Origin: Pseudonocardia sp. T1-2H
Lineage (GTDB): Bacteria; Actinomycetota; Actinomycetes; Mycobacteriales; Pseudonocardiaceae
Direction of reading: 5' to 3'
Length of the DNA: 64,000 bases
Assembly: GCF_038039215.1 (NCBI RefSeq)
Contig: NZ_JBBPCL010000001.1
Span: forward strand, 2,170,001-2,234,000
This document shows, piece after piece, positions 39,763 through 49,576 of this stretch. Numbering within the stretch: position 1 is the stretch's first letter; every line of letters begins with the position of its first letter. The position numbers and the translations under genes were made by a program. The notes under the pieces are model-generated. The model was not told where the DNA came from. It worked only from the letters and a program-made list of their open reading frames with translations, and ran no database searches.

Positions 39763-40197
39763 ATGACGGTAGCCACGCAGCAGGGCGGCGGCGGATACGT
39801 GGAGCGAGGGGGCGGCGGAGGCGGGTCCAGCGGTCTCGCCGACGTCGTCGAGCTCATCCTCGACAAGGGCCTCGTCATCGACGTGTTCGTCCGGGTCTCG
39901 CTCGTCGGGATCGAGATCCTGACGATCGACGCACGCATCGTCGTCGCGAGCGTCGACACGTTCCTCCGGTTCGCCGAGGCGACCAACCGCTTGGACCTGT
40001 ACGGGAAGGGCAAGGGCGGGAAGGACCTCACCCAGCTCACCCAGGGGGTGATGGAGGGCGGCGCGAAGGGCAAGACCTCCGGCGTGCTCGATGCCGCCGT
40101 GGACAAGTTCGAGGAGGTCATGACCAGCCGCCGTGAGGAGCGCGAGGAAGCTCCCCGGCGGCGGCCGAGGCAGCGTTCCCGGGAGGAGGACGGATGA
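39763..40197 (+). CDS. gvpA: gas vesicle structural protein GvpA
   Basis: 144 residues. [40 protein letters not shown] and [13 protein letters not shown] are the classic GvpA rib-forming core (about residues 24-80). A Gly-rich N-terminal extension and a basic C-terminal tail make it longer than the 70-residue cyanobacterial form. It is the main wall protein. Its stop overlaps the gvpF ATG. Confidence 0.92.
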   Translation: MTVATQQGGGGYVERGGGGGGSSGLADVVELILDKGLVIDVFVRVSLVGIEILTIDARIVVASVDTFLRFAEATNRLDLYGKGKGGKDLTQLTQGVMEGGAKGKTSGVLDAAVDKFEEVMTSRREEREEAPRRRPRQRSREEDG

Positions 40198-40925
40198 GCG
40201 CCACGTATGTCTACGGCCTGATCGCAGCCGATGCCGACCTGCCCGAGGACCTGGCCGGGCTGGGCCCGTCCGGGTCGGTGAGCACGGTCGCCCACGGAAA
40301 GCTCGCCGCCATCGTCAGCGACGTGCCGCTGGACCGTCCGCTCGGCACCCGGGACGATCTCCTGGCGCACGAGCGCGTCGTGGACTCGGTGGTCAACCAC
40401 ACGACGGTCCTCCCGATGCGCTTCCCCGCCGTCATCGAGGAGGACGGCCTGGTCGAGGAGCTGCTCGAGCCCCACCAGGAGCACTTCCTCGCCATCCTCG
40501 ACCGGCTCGACGGGAAGGTGCAGTACACCCTCAGGGCCCGCTACGAGCAGGACGTCCTGCTCCAGGAGATCCTCGAGGAGGACGAACAGATCCGCCAACT
40601 GCACGAGCAGGTCCGGGAACTGCCGGAGGACGCGGCCTACTACGACCGGGTCAAGCTCGGTGAGCTGATCGTGCGGGCTCTGGAGAAGCGTCGCGAGGTG
40701 GATGCCGTGGACATCGTGGAACGTCTCGAGCCGTTCGCGGCGGACGTCTCGACCACCACGCCGTCGCAGCCGGAGGACGTGGTGATCGCCGCCTTCCTCG
40801 TCGACCGGGACGCCGTGCCGGCGTTCGACGAGGCCGTCGAGGAACTGGGCCGGGACACCCACGAGTGGTTGCGCCTGCGCCTCCTCGGACCGCTGGCCCC
40901 CTACGACTTCATCCCGCAGGAGTGA
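40194..40925 (+). CDS. gvpF: gas vesicle protein GvpF (GvpL/F family)
   Basis: A 243-residue GvpL/F-family protein with the family start [20 protein letters not shown] and the motif [20 protein letters not shown]. GvpF/L proteins bind GvpA and help assemble the vesicle. ATGA overlap with gvpA and GTGA overlap with gvpG show tight coupling. Confidence 0.92.
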   Translation: MSATYVYGLIAADADLPEDLAGLGPSGSVSTVAHGKLAAIVSDVPLDRPLGTRDDLLAHERVVDSVVNHTTVLPMRFPAVIEEDGLVEELLEPHQEHFLAILDRLDGKVQYTLRARYEQDVLLQEILEEDEQIRQLHEQVRELPEDAAYYDRVKLGELIVRALEKRREVDAVDIVERLEPFAADVSTTTPSQPEDVVIAAFLVDRDAVPAFDEAVEELGRDTHEWLRLRLLGPLAPYDFIPQE

Positions 40926-41170
40926 CGGCGGTGGGAATCGTGTCCGGGCTGCTGGGGCTCCCGCTGGCGCCTGTCCGCGGGGTCCTGTGGCTGGCCCAGC
41001 AGATCCAGGAACAGGCCGAGGAGCAGTACTACGACCCGGCACGGATCCGGGCGCAGCTGGAACAGGTGGACGAGGCACGCCGGTCCGGGGAGCTCTCCGA
41101 GGAGGAATGTGCCGAGATCGAGAACGAACTGCTGCAGCGTCTGATGACGCGTCGGGTCAGACCGGGCTAG
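40922..41170 (+). CDS. gvpG: gas vesicle protein GvpG
   Basis: 82 residues: GLLGLPLAPVRGVLWLAQQI, then an acidic helix (YYDPARIRAQLEQVDEARRS) typical of GvpG. An accessory protein required for assembly. GTG start overlaps the gvpF stop; GTG 40931 is an alternative. Confidence 0.88.
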   Translation: MTAVGIVSGLLGLPLAPVRGVLWLAQQIQEQAEEQYYDPARIRAQLEQVDEARRSGELSEEECAEIENELLQRLMTRRVRPG

Positions 41171-41177
41171 GACGGCT

Positions 41178-41609
41178 GTGGCAGCGGACGACGAGCAACG
41201 GCGACCGGCGGAACGGCGCCGCCCAGAGCGTGCGGGATCCACCTCCCGCTCGGGTGCGGCGTCCCGTTCGGCTCGGGCCCGCACCTCCCACGACGGCGGT
41301 GATGATCGGGCGGAGGCGACCGGCGGGTCCAACGGACGAGCGGACCGGATCTCGGCCGCAGTGGCGGCCCGCCGGGCCGCCGAGCAGGTGGTGGCGCTCA
41401 CGGGACGCGACTTCGAGAGCGTGATCTCGATCGAACGCACCGAGGACGGCTGGTGCGTCGGGGTGGAGGTGGTCGAGACGCACCGGATCCCGGACTCGGC
41501 CGACATCCTCGCGTCGTTCGAGGTGCAGGTGGATCGCCGGGGCGAACTGTCCGGCTACCGCCGGACCCGACGCTACAGCCGCGGACAGCTCCAGCAGGGA
41601 GGACGATGA
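41178..41609 (+). CDS. gvpO: gas vesicle protein GvpO
   Basis: 143 residues. The disordered Arg/Ser-rich N-terminal half is followed by the GvpO core AAEQVVALTGRDFESVISIE, a later GWCVGVEVVETHRIPDSADI and LSGYRRTRRYSRGQ. A regulatory or assembly factor in actinobacterial and haloarchaeal clusters. GTG start; its stop overlaps the gvpJ ATG. Confidence 0.88.
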   Translation: MAADDEQRRPAERRRPERAGSTSRSGAASRSARARTSHDGGDDRAEATGGSNGRADRISAAVAARRAAEQVVALTGRDFESVISIERTEDGWCVGVEVVETHRIPDSADILASFEVQVDRRGELSGYRRTRRYSRGQLQQGGR

Positions 41610-41992
41610 CGTCCGGAGGAATCCCCGTACCCGGCCGCGCACGCCCGCCGGAGCACCGGCAGGAGTCGACGAACCTCGCCGACATCCTGGAGCGTGTCCT
41701 GGACAAGGGCATCGTGATCGCGGGCGACATCCGCGTGAACCTGCTCGACATCGAGCTCCTGACGATCAAGATCCGGTTGCTCGTCGCGTCCGTGGACAAG
41801 GCGCGGGAGATGGGGATCGACTGGTGGGAGCACGATCCCAGCCTGAGCTCCGGCCAGCCCGACCTGCGCGAGGAGAACAAGCAGCTGCGCGCGCGGGTCG
41901 AGGCCCTCGAGGCCGGTCGGAACGGCCAGGAGGAGGCGGGGCAGGCCGACGAGCAGCCGGAGCCGGCCGCGCCGAAACGGAGGAGGCGATGA
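41606..41992 (+). CDS. gvpJ: gas vesicle protein GvpJ
   Basis: A 128-residue GvpA paralogue: NLADILERVLDKGIVIAGDI, RVNLLDIELLTIKIRLLVAS and the GvpJ signature GIDWWEHDPSL, then a coiled-coil-like acidic tail. A minor component, probably of the conical tips. ATGA overlaps on both sides. Confidence 0.9.
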   Translation: MTSGGIPVPGRARPPEHRQESTNLADILERVLDKGIVIAGDIRVNLLDIELLTIKIRLLVASVDKAREMGIDWWEHDPSLSSGQPDLREENKQLRARVEALEAGRNGQEEAGQADEQPEPAAPKRRRR

Positions 41993-42750
41993 CCCCGAAC
42001 CCCCTGACCTATCTGTACGCGGTCCGAACCGCGACGGGCCCCGTGCCGGGCTCGGTGCCGGGGGTGGACGGCGAACGACCACGGCTCGTCGTCGAGGGCG
42101 ACCTGGCCGCGGTCGTGGGGTCGGTCGGCGCGTCGCGGTTCGACGAGGAAGCCCTGGCCCGCGACCTGGAGGACCTCGGCCGGCTGGAGTCGCTGGCCCG
42201 CGCGCACCACGCCGTGGTGGCGGAGGCCGCGCGCACGCAGCCGACCGCGCCGGTGCGGCTGGCGACCCTCTACCGCGACGACGAGGCGGTCCGGCGCCTC
42301 CTCGCGGATCGGGCCGAGGAGTTCACCGCGATCCTCGAGCGGATCGAGGGCCGATGGGAGTGGGGCGTCAAGGCCTACGTGAAGCCGACGACCCGGCCGG
42401 AGGAGCGTGAAGCGGGCTCGCCCTCGGCGTCCGACCGGCCGGGCACGTCCTACCTGCTGCGCCGCCGGGCCGACCGGGACCGCGGGGAGCGGGAACGCGA
42501 GCGGGCGCGCACAGTCGCCGACGACCTGCACCGGACGTTGCGCACCCACGCGGCGGCCGGCCGGCTGTTCCCGCTCCAGGACGCGCGGCTGAGCGGCCGC
42601 GCCGACGAGATGGTGCTGAACGCGACCTACCTGGTCGATGCGGGGAAGGAGGACGGCTTCCGCAGCACGGTGGACTCCGTCGACGGTGCGACGGTGGAGC
42701 TGACCGGCCCGTGGCCACCGTTCTCCTTCGCCTCCCTGGAGGGCACATGA
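41989..42750 (+). CDS. gvpL: gas vesicle protein GvpL (GvpL/F family)
   Basis: A 253-residue second GvpL/F protein. TYLYAVRTATGPVPGS, HHAVVAEAARTQPTAPVRLA and EWGVKAYVKP are family markers. It carries an Arg-rich insert (about 160-180). ATG overlaps the gvpJ stop and its own stop overlaps gvpS. Confidence 0.9.
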   Translation: MTPNPLTYLYAVRTATGPVPGSVPGVDGERPRLVVEGDLAAVVGSVGASRFDEEALARDLEDLGRLESLARAHHAVVAEAARTQPTAPVRLATLYRDDEAVRRLLADRAEEFTAILERIEGRWEWGVKAYVKPTTRPEEREAGSPSASDRPGTSYLLRRRADRDRGERERERARTVADDLHRTLRTHAAAGRLFPLQDARLSGRADEMVLNATYLVDAGKEDGFRSTVDSVDGATVELTGPWPPFSFASLEGT

Positions 42751-42936
42751 GCCTCGTCCGGCCGGACGACGAGCTTCTCCCTCGTCGACCTCCTCGACCG
42801 GCTGCTCGCCGGCGGCGTCATGATCACCGGCGACATCACCATCTCGCTGGCGGACGTCGACCTCGTGCACGTGTCGTTGCGAGCCCTCATCAGCTCGGTC
42901 CAGACGCTGCTGGAACCCGGGAGTGGGGATGCCTGA
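42747..42936 (+). CDS. gvpS: gas vesicle protein GvpS (apparent frameshift near start)
   Basis: A short GvpA-related protein. From 42772 the frame reads SFSLVDLLDRLLAGGVMITG, DITISLADVDLVHVSLRALI and ends at TGA 42934-42936. The ATG overlapping gvpL (42747) is in a different frame (MSLVRPDD...). One surplus base within the GACGACGAG at 42765-42773 would join them. As written, the gene would not make GvpS from this ATG. Confidence 0.75.
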
Positions 42937-43225
42937 GCTGCCCCGCCGCATCGAGGCACAGCCGGACACGGTCGGCCGCGACCTCGGACGTCTCGTCCTG
43001 ACGATCGTGGAACTGCTCCGTCAGCTCATGGAGCGGCAGGCGTTGCGCCGCGTGGAGGTGGGTGACCTGTCCGACGAGACCGTCGAACGCCTCGGCCTCG
43101 GCCTGATGCGGCTGGAGGAGGCCATGATCGAGCTGAGGGAGCATTTCGGCCTCGAGCCCGGTGACCTCGACATCGACCTCGGTCCGCTCGGGCATCTCCT
43201 GGGACCGGAGGCAGGTCGGCGCTGA
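42929..43225 (+). CDS. gvpK: gas vesicle protein GvpK
   Basis: 98 residues: LPRRIEAQPDTVGRDLGRLV, LTIVELLRQLMERQALRRVE and FGLEPGDLDIDLGPLGHLL match GvpK. Last gene of the cluster; ATG 42929 overlaps the gvpS stop. GTG 42923 is also possible. Confidence 0.9.
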   Translation: MPELPRRIEAQPDTVGRDLGRLVLTIVELLRQLMERQALRRVEVGDLSDETVERLGLGLMRLEEAMIELREHFGLEPGDLDIDLGPLGHLLGPEAGRR

Positions 43226-43244
43226 CGGACCCGGCGGCCCCCGC

Positions 43245-43640
43245 TCAGGCCGGGGTGGCGTGTCCCGGTGCTCCCGGAGCCACGCCCAGTGCGGCGAGCG
43301 CCTCGTCGATGCCGGCGTGCAGGTCGAACAGCTCGCGCAACCCCGCCCCGACGATCGCGGCCAGGACCGCGTCCGAGGAGACGGGGCAGAGCCCGACGTC
43401 GAGACGGCCCGCCCGCACGGCCACCCGCACCAGCATCTCCACCCCGGCCGGGCTCATCTCGTCGACCCCGGACAGGTCGAGCACGACGCCCCACGGATGC
43501 CGGTCCAGCGTTTCGTCGAGGACGGTCCCCAGCTGTGCGGCCGCGGGGTCGTCGAGCGGACCCGGCGCGGCAGCCAGCAACGGGATTCCGGGCCGCAGGT
43601 CCGCGGCCCGGGCCGGGCCGGCGCTGGAGGCGGTGTTCAT
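43245..43640 (-). CDS. STAS-domain protein (anti-sigma factor antagonist-like)
   Basis: 131 residues. WGVVLDLSGVDEMSPAGVEM has the STAS strand-helix pattern with a serine (DEMS) where SpoIIAA-like antagonists are phosphorylated. The C-terminal part VSSDAVLAAIVGAGLRELFD also fits. It probably takes part in partner-switching control of a stress sigma factor; no partner kinase is adjacent. GGTGGAG precedes the ATG at 43640. Convergent with gvpK. Confidence 0.78.
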   Translation of the reverse strand: MNTASSAGPARAADLRPGIPLLAAAPGPLDDPAAAQLGTVLDETLDRHPWGVVLDLSGVDEMSPAGVEMLVRVAVRAGRLDVGLCPVSSDAVLAAIVGAGLRELFDLHAGIDEALAALGVAPGAPGHATPA

Positions 43641-43725
43641 CGCTCCACCCAAGCGGGCGAGCTGTCCCCGGGTCGATCCGGTTCGCGCAGTGTTCTGGAC
43701 GATCGACGCGGGCGATCCGGGGGGT

Positions 43726-44052
43726 TCATCGCTGCGACCGTCTCCGCAGCGTGGCCGAGGGGGCCATGCGGTAACGGGCCTGATACGCCGCGGCGAGGCG
43801 GCCGGTCTGGATGAACCCCCATCGCCGCGCGACCCGGCTGACGGTGGTCGCCGCGGGGTCGGCCTCCACCGCATCGACCACCCGCCGCAGCGCCGTGGGC
43901 GCGAACGAGGGCGCCGAGGCGTGGCCGTCGAACCGGAACTCGTACGGCGACCGGGTGGAGCACAGGTCCAGGGTGGTGGGGCAGTAGTTCTTCACGATCG
44001 CGGCGCGGGTGTCGTCGAGGTCGAACTCGTGGAAGGAGACGGGCCAGGGCCG
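43726..44052 (-). pseudogene. AraC-family regulator remnant with internal deletion
   Basis: The frame reads WPVSFHEFDLDD, then SAPSFAPTALRRVVDAVEAD, then directly SRVARRWGFIQTGRLAAAYQ and RYRMAPSATLRRR. In intact AraC_binding_2 regulators about 50 residues with the first helix-turn-helix lie between AVEAD and the VARRWGF segment. Those are gone, and the N-terminal domain has no clear start. It is unlikely to bind DNA normally. Confidence 0.6.
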
Positions 44053-44306
44053 GCACCGGTGAGCCTCCTCGGGTCGCGCTCCGCCGTGTCCAGTAGGAAC
44101 GAGGCGTCGAGGCTACGCCGCGGCGGCGGAACACATCACGCCGAAGCACCGGCCCGGTAAGCCCGGCCCCGCCCGGCCGGTTCCGCCCCTCAGGCTCAGG
44201 CGTCATCCACCGCTCGCCATTGATCCTGGTCGTGGACGAGACCAGTCGGGGCCGTCCGTCGGACCGGCACACCGTCGGGCCGAGTGATGTGAGCGGGAGG
44301 AAGAAC

Positions 44307-44609
44307 ATGGCGGTGGCCGTGGGGCTGTTGGTGACCTGCGAGGCGAAACGGGGCATGGAGTCCGAGGTGGAGCAGTTCCTGCGCACCGGGGGTGAGATGG
44401 CCAAGGACGAACCGGGCACGCTCCTATGGTTCGGCGTGCGCCTCGGCCCCACCACCTACGGCATCATCGACTTCTTCCCGGACGCCGCCGCCCGCACCGC
44501 CCACCTGCAGGGCAAGATCGCTCACGCTCTCACCGACCGGGCCGACGAGCTGTTCACCAAGGCACCGGACATCAAGCCCCTCGACGTGCTGGCCTCCAAG
44601 CTGCCTTGA
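44307..44609 (+). CDS. ABM-domain putative quinol monooxygenase
   Basis: A 100-residue dimeric alpha-beta barrel (antibiotic biosynthesis monooxygenase) protein: VAVGLLVTCEAKRGMESEVE, EPGTLLWFGVRLGPTTYGII and DFFPDAAARTAHL. It possibly oxidises quinols or similar aromatics, cofactor-free. ATG at 44307 with GGGAGGAAG upstream. Confidence 0.82.
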   Translation: MAVAVGLLVTCEAKRGMESEVEQFLRTGGEMAKDEPGTLLWFGVRLGPTTYGIIDFFPDAAARTAHLQGKIAHALTDRADELFTKAPDIKPLDVLASKLP

Positions 44610-44820
44610 CCCGGGTCGCCGCCAGAGCGCGTGCACGGTGTGCCCGTCGCGCGGCGGAATCCAGCCCTGCCCAGGTTCCCTGCCGTCCTCGGTCACGGCC
44701 CAGCATCGGTCACGGCTCAGGGTGACCGCTCCCCGCGGGGGCTGCCTCGGCCTCGTGGAGCCAAGACCGCGTGGCCGTACCGGCCCGGCGGGACGCCTGA
44801 CGCCAGGGTTTGGTCCACGG

Positions 44821-45720
44821 CCTTGTCAGCGGGGGCAGGGAGGAGTAGACCGTCTTCCACGGGATTCCGGCAGGCCTAGGCCGAAACGGAAGAGAAGGTT
44901 CGTCCTCCCGGCCGGCGATCTCTGGGCTTGAGCTGCGGGTACCCACGCGAGGCACGCCGCGAGAAGGCATCGGGCCCTTGGGGTCTGCGTCAGTGGGCTG
45001 GCTGTTGCCCACGACGCCGAGACCGTCGACCAGGGCGCCCTGCGCACGCTTGGTAGCCCGAGCTCGAGCCCTCGGGGGCCCGCCCCAACCTGGCGCGCGG
45101 GGCGGGTCTCCGACCCTGGGGCAGGCTGTGCGGCGCGGCCGCGGGCACCTCAGCTCTCTTGCGCGGTTGCGGTCGCGTTGGTCAGGGTGAGCTGGTCGGT
45201 CGTGCGGCGCTCCAGCTCGTCCCGCTGCTCCGGGGTGAGGCGGTCGCACACCCAGTCCCAGTGCAGCGACACCACGTCGCCGGCCGTCACCGCGGCCAGC
45301 AGCGAACGCCCGGCCTGCGCCCACCGCGCCCGCTCCTCGACGGGCTCGCCGAGGCCCAGCTCCCGCCCGGACCACGTCAGCGGGCGGGACCGGACCAGCA
45401 CCTCGTCGCCCTCGACCGCCAGCACCGTGAAGACCTGGAAGCTGTGGTGCTTGCCCTCGTTGGCCACGTAGAGCGGATCCAGGCCGAGCAGCGCAGCGCT
45501 CTCGACGGTGGTCCCGAGTAGCAGCCCCTCCCGGCACCTCAGGACGGCTACGCCGTGCACCCTGATCGGGCCGCTGACGATGACCACGTCGCCCACCGCG
45601 GCCCGGGTCGCCCGGATGTCGACGCCCTCGTCGAGCACGCCCACCCCCGGCCGGTGTTGACGTAGATCCCGTCGCCGGACAACTCGTGCAAGGAGAACGG
45701 GGTAGGGGCTGGCACCGGTG
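44821..45720. repeat. diverged, deletion-bearing duplicate of the hypE-DUF6390 3' region (source about 46046-47707)
   Basis: 44821-45150 aligns with 46046-46350: CCTTGTCAGCGG, then GGCCGAAACGGAAGAGAAGG, then GGGGTCTGCG. 45150-45700 aligns with four separate blocks of 46351-47707. Identity is high but clearly less than perfect. A terminator-like hairpin (CCCGCCCC 45079-45086, GGGGCGGG 45099-45106) is conserved with 46302-46328. The rest of 44610-46350 has no supportable gene. Confidence 0.8.
45150..45700 (-). pseudogene. chimeric hypE/DUF6390 remnant
   Basis: One minus-strand frame strings together [20 protein letters not shown] (HypE), a block containing TTVES (HypE), [14 protein letters not shown] (HypE), HHSFQVFTV (DUF6390) and LAVEGDEVLVRSRPLTW to the DUF6390 C-terminus. 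Blocks between these, present in the intact genes at 46351-48169, are deleted. The 5' end reads [16 protein letters not shown], joining a piece resembling the AraC remnant (SFHEF) to HypE sequence. It may still be an open frame but cannot encode either protein. Confidence 0.8.
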
Positions 45721-46301
45721 GGCCTCCTCGGGTCTCGACCGGGCCAAGTCGCCCGGGCCGCCTGCCCCGGCAAGCCGGCCCGGCCGGGCAGTAGCGCTCG
45801 TCAGGCCCCGCGTCACCTGTCGCCCCCCGAGGCCCTGGGTGCCTTCGGCAGGGTCAGAGCACCTCGAGGGGCTGCCGTCGCCGCGGCGGGGGAAGGCCTC
45901 GTCGAGCAGCTCGAGGTCGGTCGGCTCGAGCCGCACGTCGAGCGAGCGGCGGACCACGCGTCCGGCGCAGTCGGATGTCCACCATCAGGGCGCTGAGCAG
46001 CGCAGACGGCTCAACCACGCCCGTCGCCGACAGCGAGGAACGTGGCCTTGTCAGCGGAGGCGGGATGGAGTAAACCGTCCCTCACGGGAACCGGCAGGCC
46101 AAGGCCGAAACGGAAGAGAAGGTTCGACCTCCCCGGCCGGCGCCCTTCGACTCGAGTATCGGGCACCCACGCGAAGCACGCCGCGAACAGGTATCGGGCC
46201 CCTGGGGTCTGCGCCAGCGGGCGATCATCGCCTCCTGCCGCCGAGACCACTCACCACGGCGCCCTGTGCACGCTCGGTAACCCGATCTCGAGTCCCGGGG
46301 G

Positions 46302-46328
46302 CCCGCTCCGCGGGGCGCGTGGGGCGGG
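46302..46328 (-). terminator. candidate terminator of the hydrogenase operon
   Basis: Arms CCCGCTCC (46302-46309) and GGGGCGGG (46321-46328), with one mismatch, lie just past the DUF6390 stop. The duplicate at 45079-45106 has perfect arms, which supports a functional hairpin. Confidence 0.4.
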
Positions 46329-46350
46329 TCCTCGACCCGGGCCACGGCAC

Positions 46351-47106
46351 TCACGCCCCGCCCGCCGGTGCGGTCGCGTTGGTCAGGGCAAGCTGGTCCG
46401 TGGTGCGGCGCTCCAGCTCGTCCCGCTGCTCCGGGGTGAGGCGGTCGCACACCCAGTCCCAGTGCAGCGACACCACGTCCCCGGGCGTCACCGCGGCCAG
46501 CAGCGAACGCCCGGCCTGCGCCCACCGCGCCCGCTCCTCGACGGGCTCGCCGAGGCCCAGCTCCCGCCCGGACCACGTCAGCGGGCGGGACCGGACCAGC
46601 ACGTCGTCGCCCTCGACCGCGAGCACCGTGCCGTCGCGGATCCGGCACCGGTCCAGGATGTGGAGCGCCGGGCCACCCGCGGTGTCCGTGGCACCTCGGC
46701 CGAGCAGCCCCACCCAGGGGTAGACGGTGAAGACCTGGAAGCTGTGGTGCGCGACCGCGGGGAGCCCGCCGGCGAGCACCTCCCAGTTCGCGCCGGTCTC
46801 GCGCGCGAACCTCACCCGGATGTCCTTCGCGAACTGTGCCGGGTCCACCCGGTCGAGCAGCTCGTTGCCCACCCAGTAGGCCTCCACCACCCGCGGGTCG
46901 AGCGGCGGCAGGCCGGCGGCGGCCGCGATGGCCTCGAGATAGGCGACGGCGCCGTCGAACGCCTGCACACGCTCGCCCATGCCTCCGGCGGCGGCCGCGG
47001 CGACGTCGAGGACCGCGTCGGCGTCGGCCGGACCGCAGTAGCCGAGCTCGTTGGGCGGGTAGGCGTAGCGGGCGAACAGCACCTCGCCCGCGGTGGCGGT
47101 CGCCAT
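46351..47106 (-). CDS. DUF6390 family protein of the hydrogenase operon
   Basis: 251 residues: GEVLFARYAYPPNELGYCGP, VVEAYWVGNELLDRVDP and HHSFQVFTVYPWVGLLG are typical of DUF6390, a family found at the end of actinobacterial uptake-hydrogenase operons. Biochemical role unknown; probably maturation or electron-transfer support. ATG overlaps the restored hypE stop (TGATG). Confidence 0.82.
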   Translation of the reverse strand: MATATAGEVLFARYAYPPNELGYCGPADADAVLDVAAAAAGGMGERVQAFDGAVAYLEAIAAAAGLPPLDPRVVEAYWVGNELLDRVDPAQFAKDIRVRFARETGANWEVLAGGLPAVAHHSFQVFTVYPWVGLLGRGATDTAGGPALHILDRCRIRDGTVLAVEGDDVLVRSRPLTWSGRELGLGEPVEERARWAQAGRSLLAAVTPGDVVSLHWDWVCDRLTPEQRDELERRTTDQLALTNATAPAGGA

Positions 47107-48169
47107 CAGCAGATCCGGGGAGCTGCTCGCCGAGGGGCAGGTCGACCACCCGGGTGCCGCCCAGCCCGGTCCTCGTCACCACCATGCCGGGGTGGGCCTC
47201 GACGCAGCGGCCGATGACGACGGCCTCCTTGCCGAGCTCGTGGGCCTGCATGGCGGCGAGCACCTGCTCCGCCTCGGCCGGGGGGACGAAGGCGACGAGC
47301 TTGCCCTCGTTGGCCACGTAGAGCGGGTCGAGGCCGAGCAGGCTGCAGGCGTTGGCGACGCCCTCCGGCACCGGGAGATCCCGCTCGACCAGCTCGACGC
47401 CCACCCGTCCCGCGCGGGCGATCTCGTTGAGCGAGGCGGCCAGGCCACCACGGGTGGGGTCGCGCAGCACGTGCACGTCCGCGCCCGTGGCCAGCATCGC
47501 CGCGACCAGGCCGTTCAGCGCGGCACAGTCGCTCTCGACCGTGGTCCCGAACTGCAACCCCTCCCGGCAGCTGAGGACGGCCACGCCGTGCACCCCGATC
47601 GGCCCGCTGACGATGACCACGTCGCCCACCGCGGCCCGGGTGGCCCGGATGTCGACGCCCTCGTCGAGCACGCCCACCCCCGCGGTGTTGACGTAGATCC
47701 CGTCACCGTGCCCCGCGTCGACGACCTTGGTGTCGCCGGTGACCAGCCGGACCCCGGCGACCGAGGCCGCGGCGCCCATGGCCGCGGCCACCCGGCCGAT
47801 GTCGCGGAGCGGGGTGCCCTCCTCGAGGATGAACGCCGTTGAGAGGAAGAGCGGGCGCGCCCCGGACATCGCCAGGTCGTTGACCGTCCCGTTGACGGCG
47901 AGGTCGCCGATGCTGCCGCCGGGGAAGAACAGCGGCTTGACGACGAACGAGTCCGTGGAGAACGCGAGCCGCCCGGGCCCGACGTCGAGCACGGCCGAGT
48001 CGCCCATTTCGGCCTGGGCGGCGTCGCCGAAGGCCGGCAGGAAGAGGTGCTCGACGAGCTCGGCCGACAGCGTGCCGCCGCCGCCGTGGCCCATCACCAC
48101 CGTCGGCGAGTCGCGCAGTGGCACCGGGCAGGTCCAGCTGTCCATGTCGATGGTCGGCCGCTCAGGCAC
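47106..48169 (-). CDS. hypE: hydrogenase maturation protein HypE (apparent frameshift at 3' end)
   Basis: About 354 residues. The PurM-like protein dehydrates the carbamoyl thioester to the CN ligand. [55 protein letters not shown] and [15 protein letters not shown] are classic HypE motifs. The C-terminus must end in a Cys that carries the group. As written, the frame runs past ...[10 protein letters not shown]; one more base in the four-G run at 47117-47120 gives LGEQLPRIC and TGA at 47106-47108. GTG start overlaps hypD. Confidence 0.88.
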
Positions 48170-49271
48170 CGGCGGCCTCCGTGAGCTCGAGGCGCCGGTA
48201 GGTGTAGTACGCGGCGCAGGCCCCCTCGGACGAGACCATGGTGGCGCCCAACGGGTTCCGCGGGGTGCACTCCCTGCCGAACGCGGCGCACTCGTGCGGT
48301 TTGATCAGGCCCTGCAGCACCTCCCCGGAGCGGCAGATCTCCGACTCGGCGGTGTGGATCCCCCGGACGTCGAACCGGTGCTCGGCGTCGAAGTCCCGGT
48401 AGCGCTCCGAGAGCCGCCAGCCGCTGTCCGGGATCATGCCGATGCCGCGCCAGGCCCGGTCGGTGACCTCGAAGACATCCTGCAGCATGGCCTTGGCGGG
48501 CAGGTTCCCCTCGGCGGGGACGGCGCGGGCGTAGGCGTTCTCCAGCTCGTGCCGGCCCGACTCGAGCTGGAGCACGGTGCGCCGGATGCCCTCGAGGATG
48601 TCCAGCGGCTCGAACCCGGTGACCACGATCGGTACGCGGTACCGCTCGGCCAGCGGCGGGTACTCGGCCGTCCCCATCACGCTGCAGACGTGTCCCGCCG
48701 CCAGGAACCCCTGGACCCGGCAGGTGGGCGACTCCATGATCGCGGCGACCGCCGGGGGGACGAGAACGTGCGAGACCAGCAGCGAGAAGTTCGGCACCCC
48801 CATGCGCTTCGCCTGGTAGACCGTCATCGCGTTGGCCGGGGCGGTGGTCTCGAAGCCGATGCCGAAGAACACCACCTCCTTGTCCGGGTTCTCCCGGGCG
48901 AGCTTCAGCGCGTCCAGCGGCGAGTAGACGACCCGGACGTCGCCGCCCTCGCTCTTGATCCGGAACAGGTCGTGGCTGCTGCCGGGGACCCGGAGCATGT
49001 CCCCGAACGAGCAGAAGACGACGTCGGGCCGGGCCGCGATGGCCAGCGCCCGGTCGATGATCTCCAGCGGGGTGACGCAGACGGGGCAGCCGGGGCCGTG
49101 GATCATCTCCACGTCCTCGGGCAGCAGCTGGTCGATGCCGTGCCGGATGATCGAGTGGGTCTGGCCGCCGCAGACCTCCATGATCGCCCACGGCCTGGTG
49201 GTCGCGGCGTGGATCTGCTCGAGCAGCCGGGCGGCGAGGTCGGGATCGCTGAACTCGTCCAGGTACTTCAT
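48162..49271 (-). CDS. hypD: hydrogenase maturation protein HypD
   Basis: A 369-residue [4Fe-4S] scaffold for Fe(CN)2CO assembly. [24 protein letters not shown] and [11 protein letters not shown] are the family signatures; [20 protein letters not shown] near the C-terminus holds conserved Cys residues. ATG at 49271 overlaps the hypC-like stop (ATGA). Confidence 0.93.
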   Translation of the reverse strand: MKYLDEFSDPDLAARLLEQIHAATTRPWAIMEVCGGQTHSIIRHGIDQLLPEDVEMIHGPGCPVCVTPLEIIDRALAIAARPDVVFCSFGDMLRVPGSSHDLFRIKSEGGDVRVVYSPLDALKLARENPDKEVVFFGIGFETTAPANAMTVYQAKRMGVPNFSLLVSHVLVPPAVAAIMESPTCRVQGFLAAGHVCSVMGTAEYPPLAERYRVPIVVTGFEPLDILEGIRRTVLQLESGRHELENAYARAVPAEGNLPAKAMLQDVFEVTDRAWRGIGMIPDSGWRLSERYRDFDAEHRFDVRGIHTAESEICRSGEVLQGLIKPHECAAFGRECTPRNPLGATMVSSEGACAAYYTYRRLELTEAAGA

Positions 49272-49576
49272 CGTGCTGCTCCTTCCGTGGTCGTCCCGGG
49301 CTGCGGCGCGGCCCGTGCCGCGCGCTCGAACCCGTCGCCGAACTCCTCCTCCAGGACCCCCATGCCCGCGAAGGTGCGCAGCGTGTCCAGGGCCGACGCC
49401 TCGTCGAGGCGCTGGATCGCGAAGCCGACGTGCACGATCACGTACTCGCCGGCGACGGCGTCCGGGACGTACTGCAGGCACACCTCCTTGCCGACGCCGC
49501 CGAAGTCGACCTCGGCCATCGGGGTCAGGTCCTGTTCGTAGGTGCGGACGATGCGGCCCGGCACGGCTAGGCACAT
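49268..49576 (-). CDS. hypC: HypC-family chaperone (second copy)
   Basis: 102 residues. [10 protein letters not shown] with the essential Cys2 and [20 protein letters not shown] mark HypC. It has a longer C-terminal tail than the copy at 51891-52160. HypC shuttles the Fe(CN)2CO unit from HypD to the large subunit. Start overlaps the 3' end of hypF. Confidence 0.9.
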   Translation of the reverse strand: MCLAVPGRIVRTYEQDLTPMAEVDFGGVGKEVCLQYVPDAVAGEYVIVHVGFAIQRLDEASALDTLRTFAGMGVLEEEFGDGFERAARAAPQPGTTTEGAAR

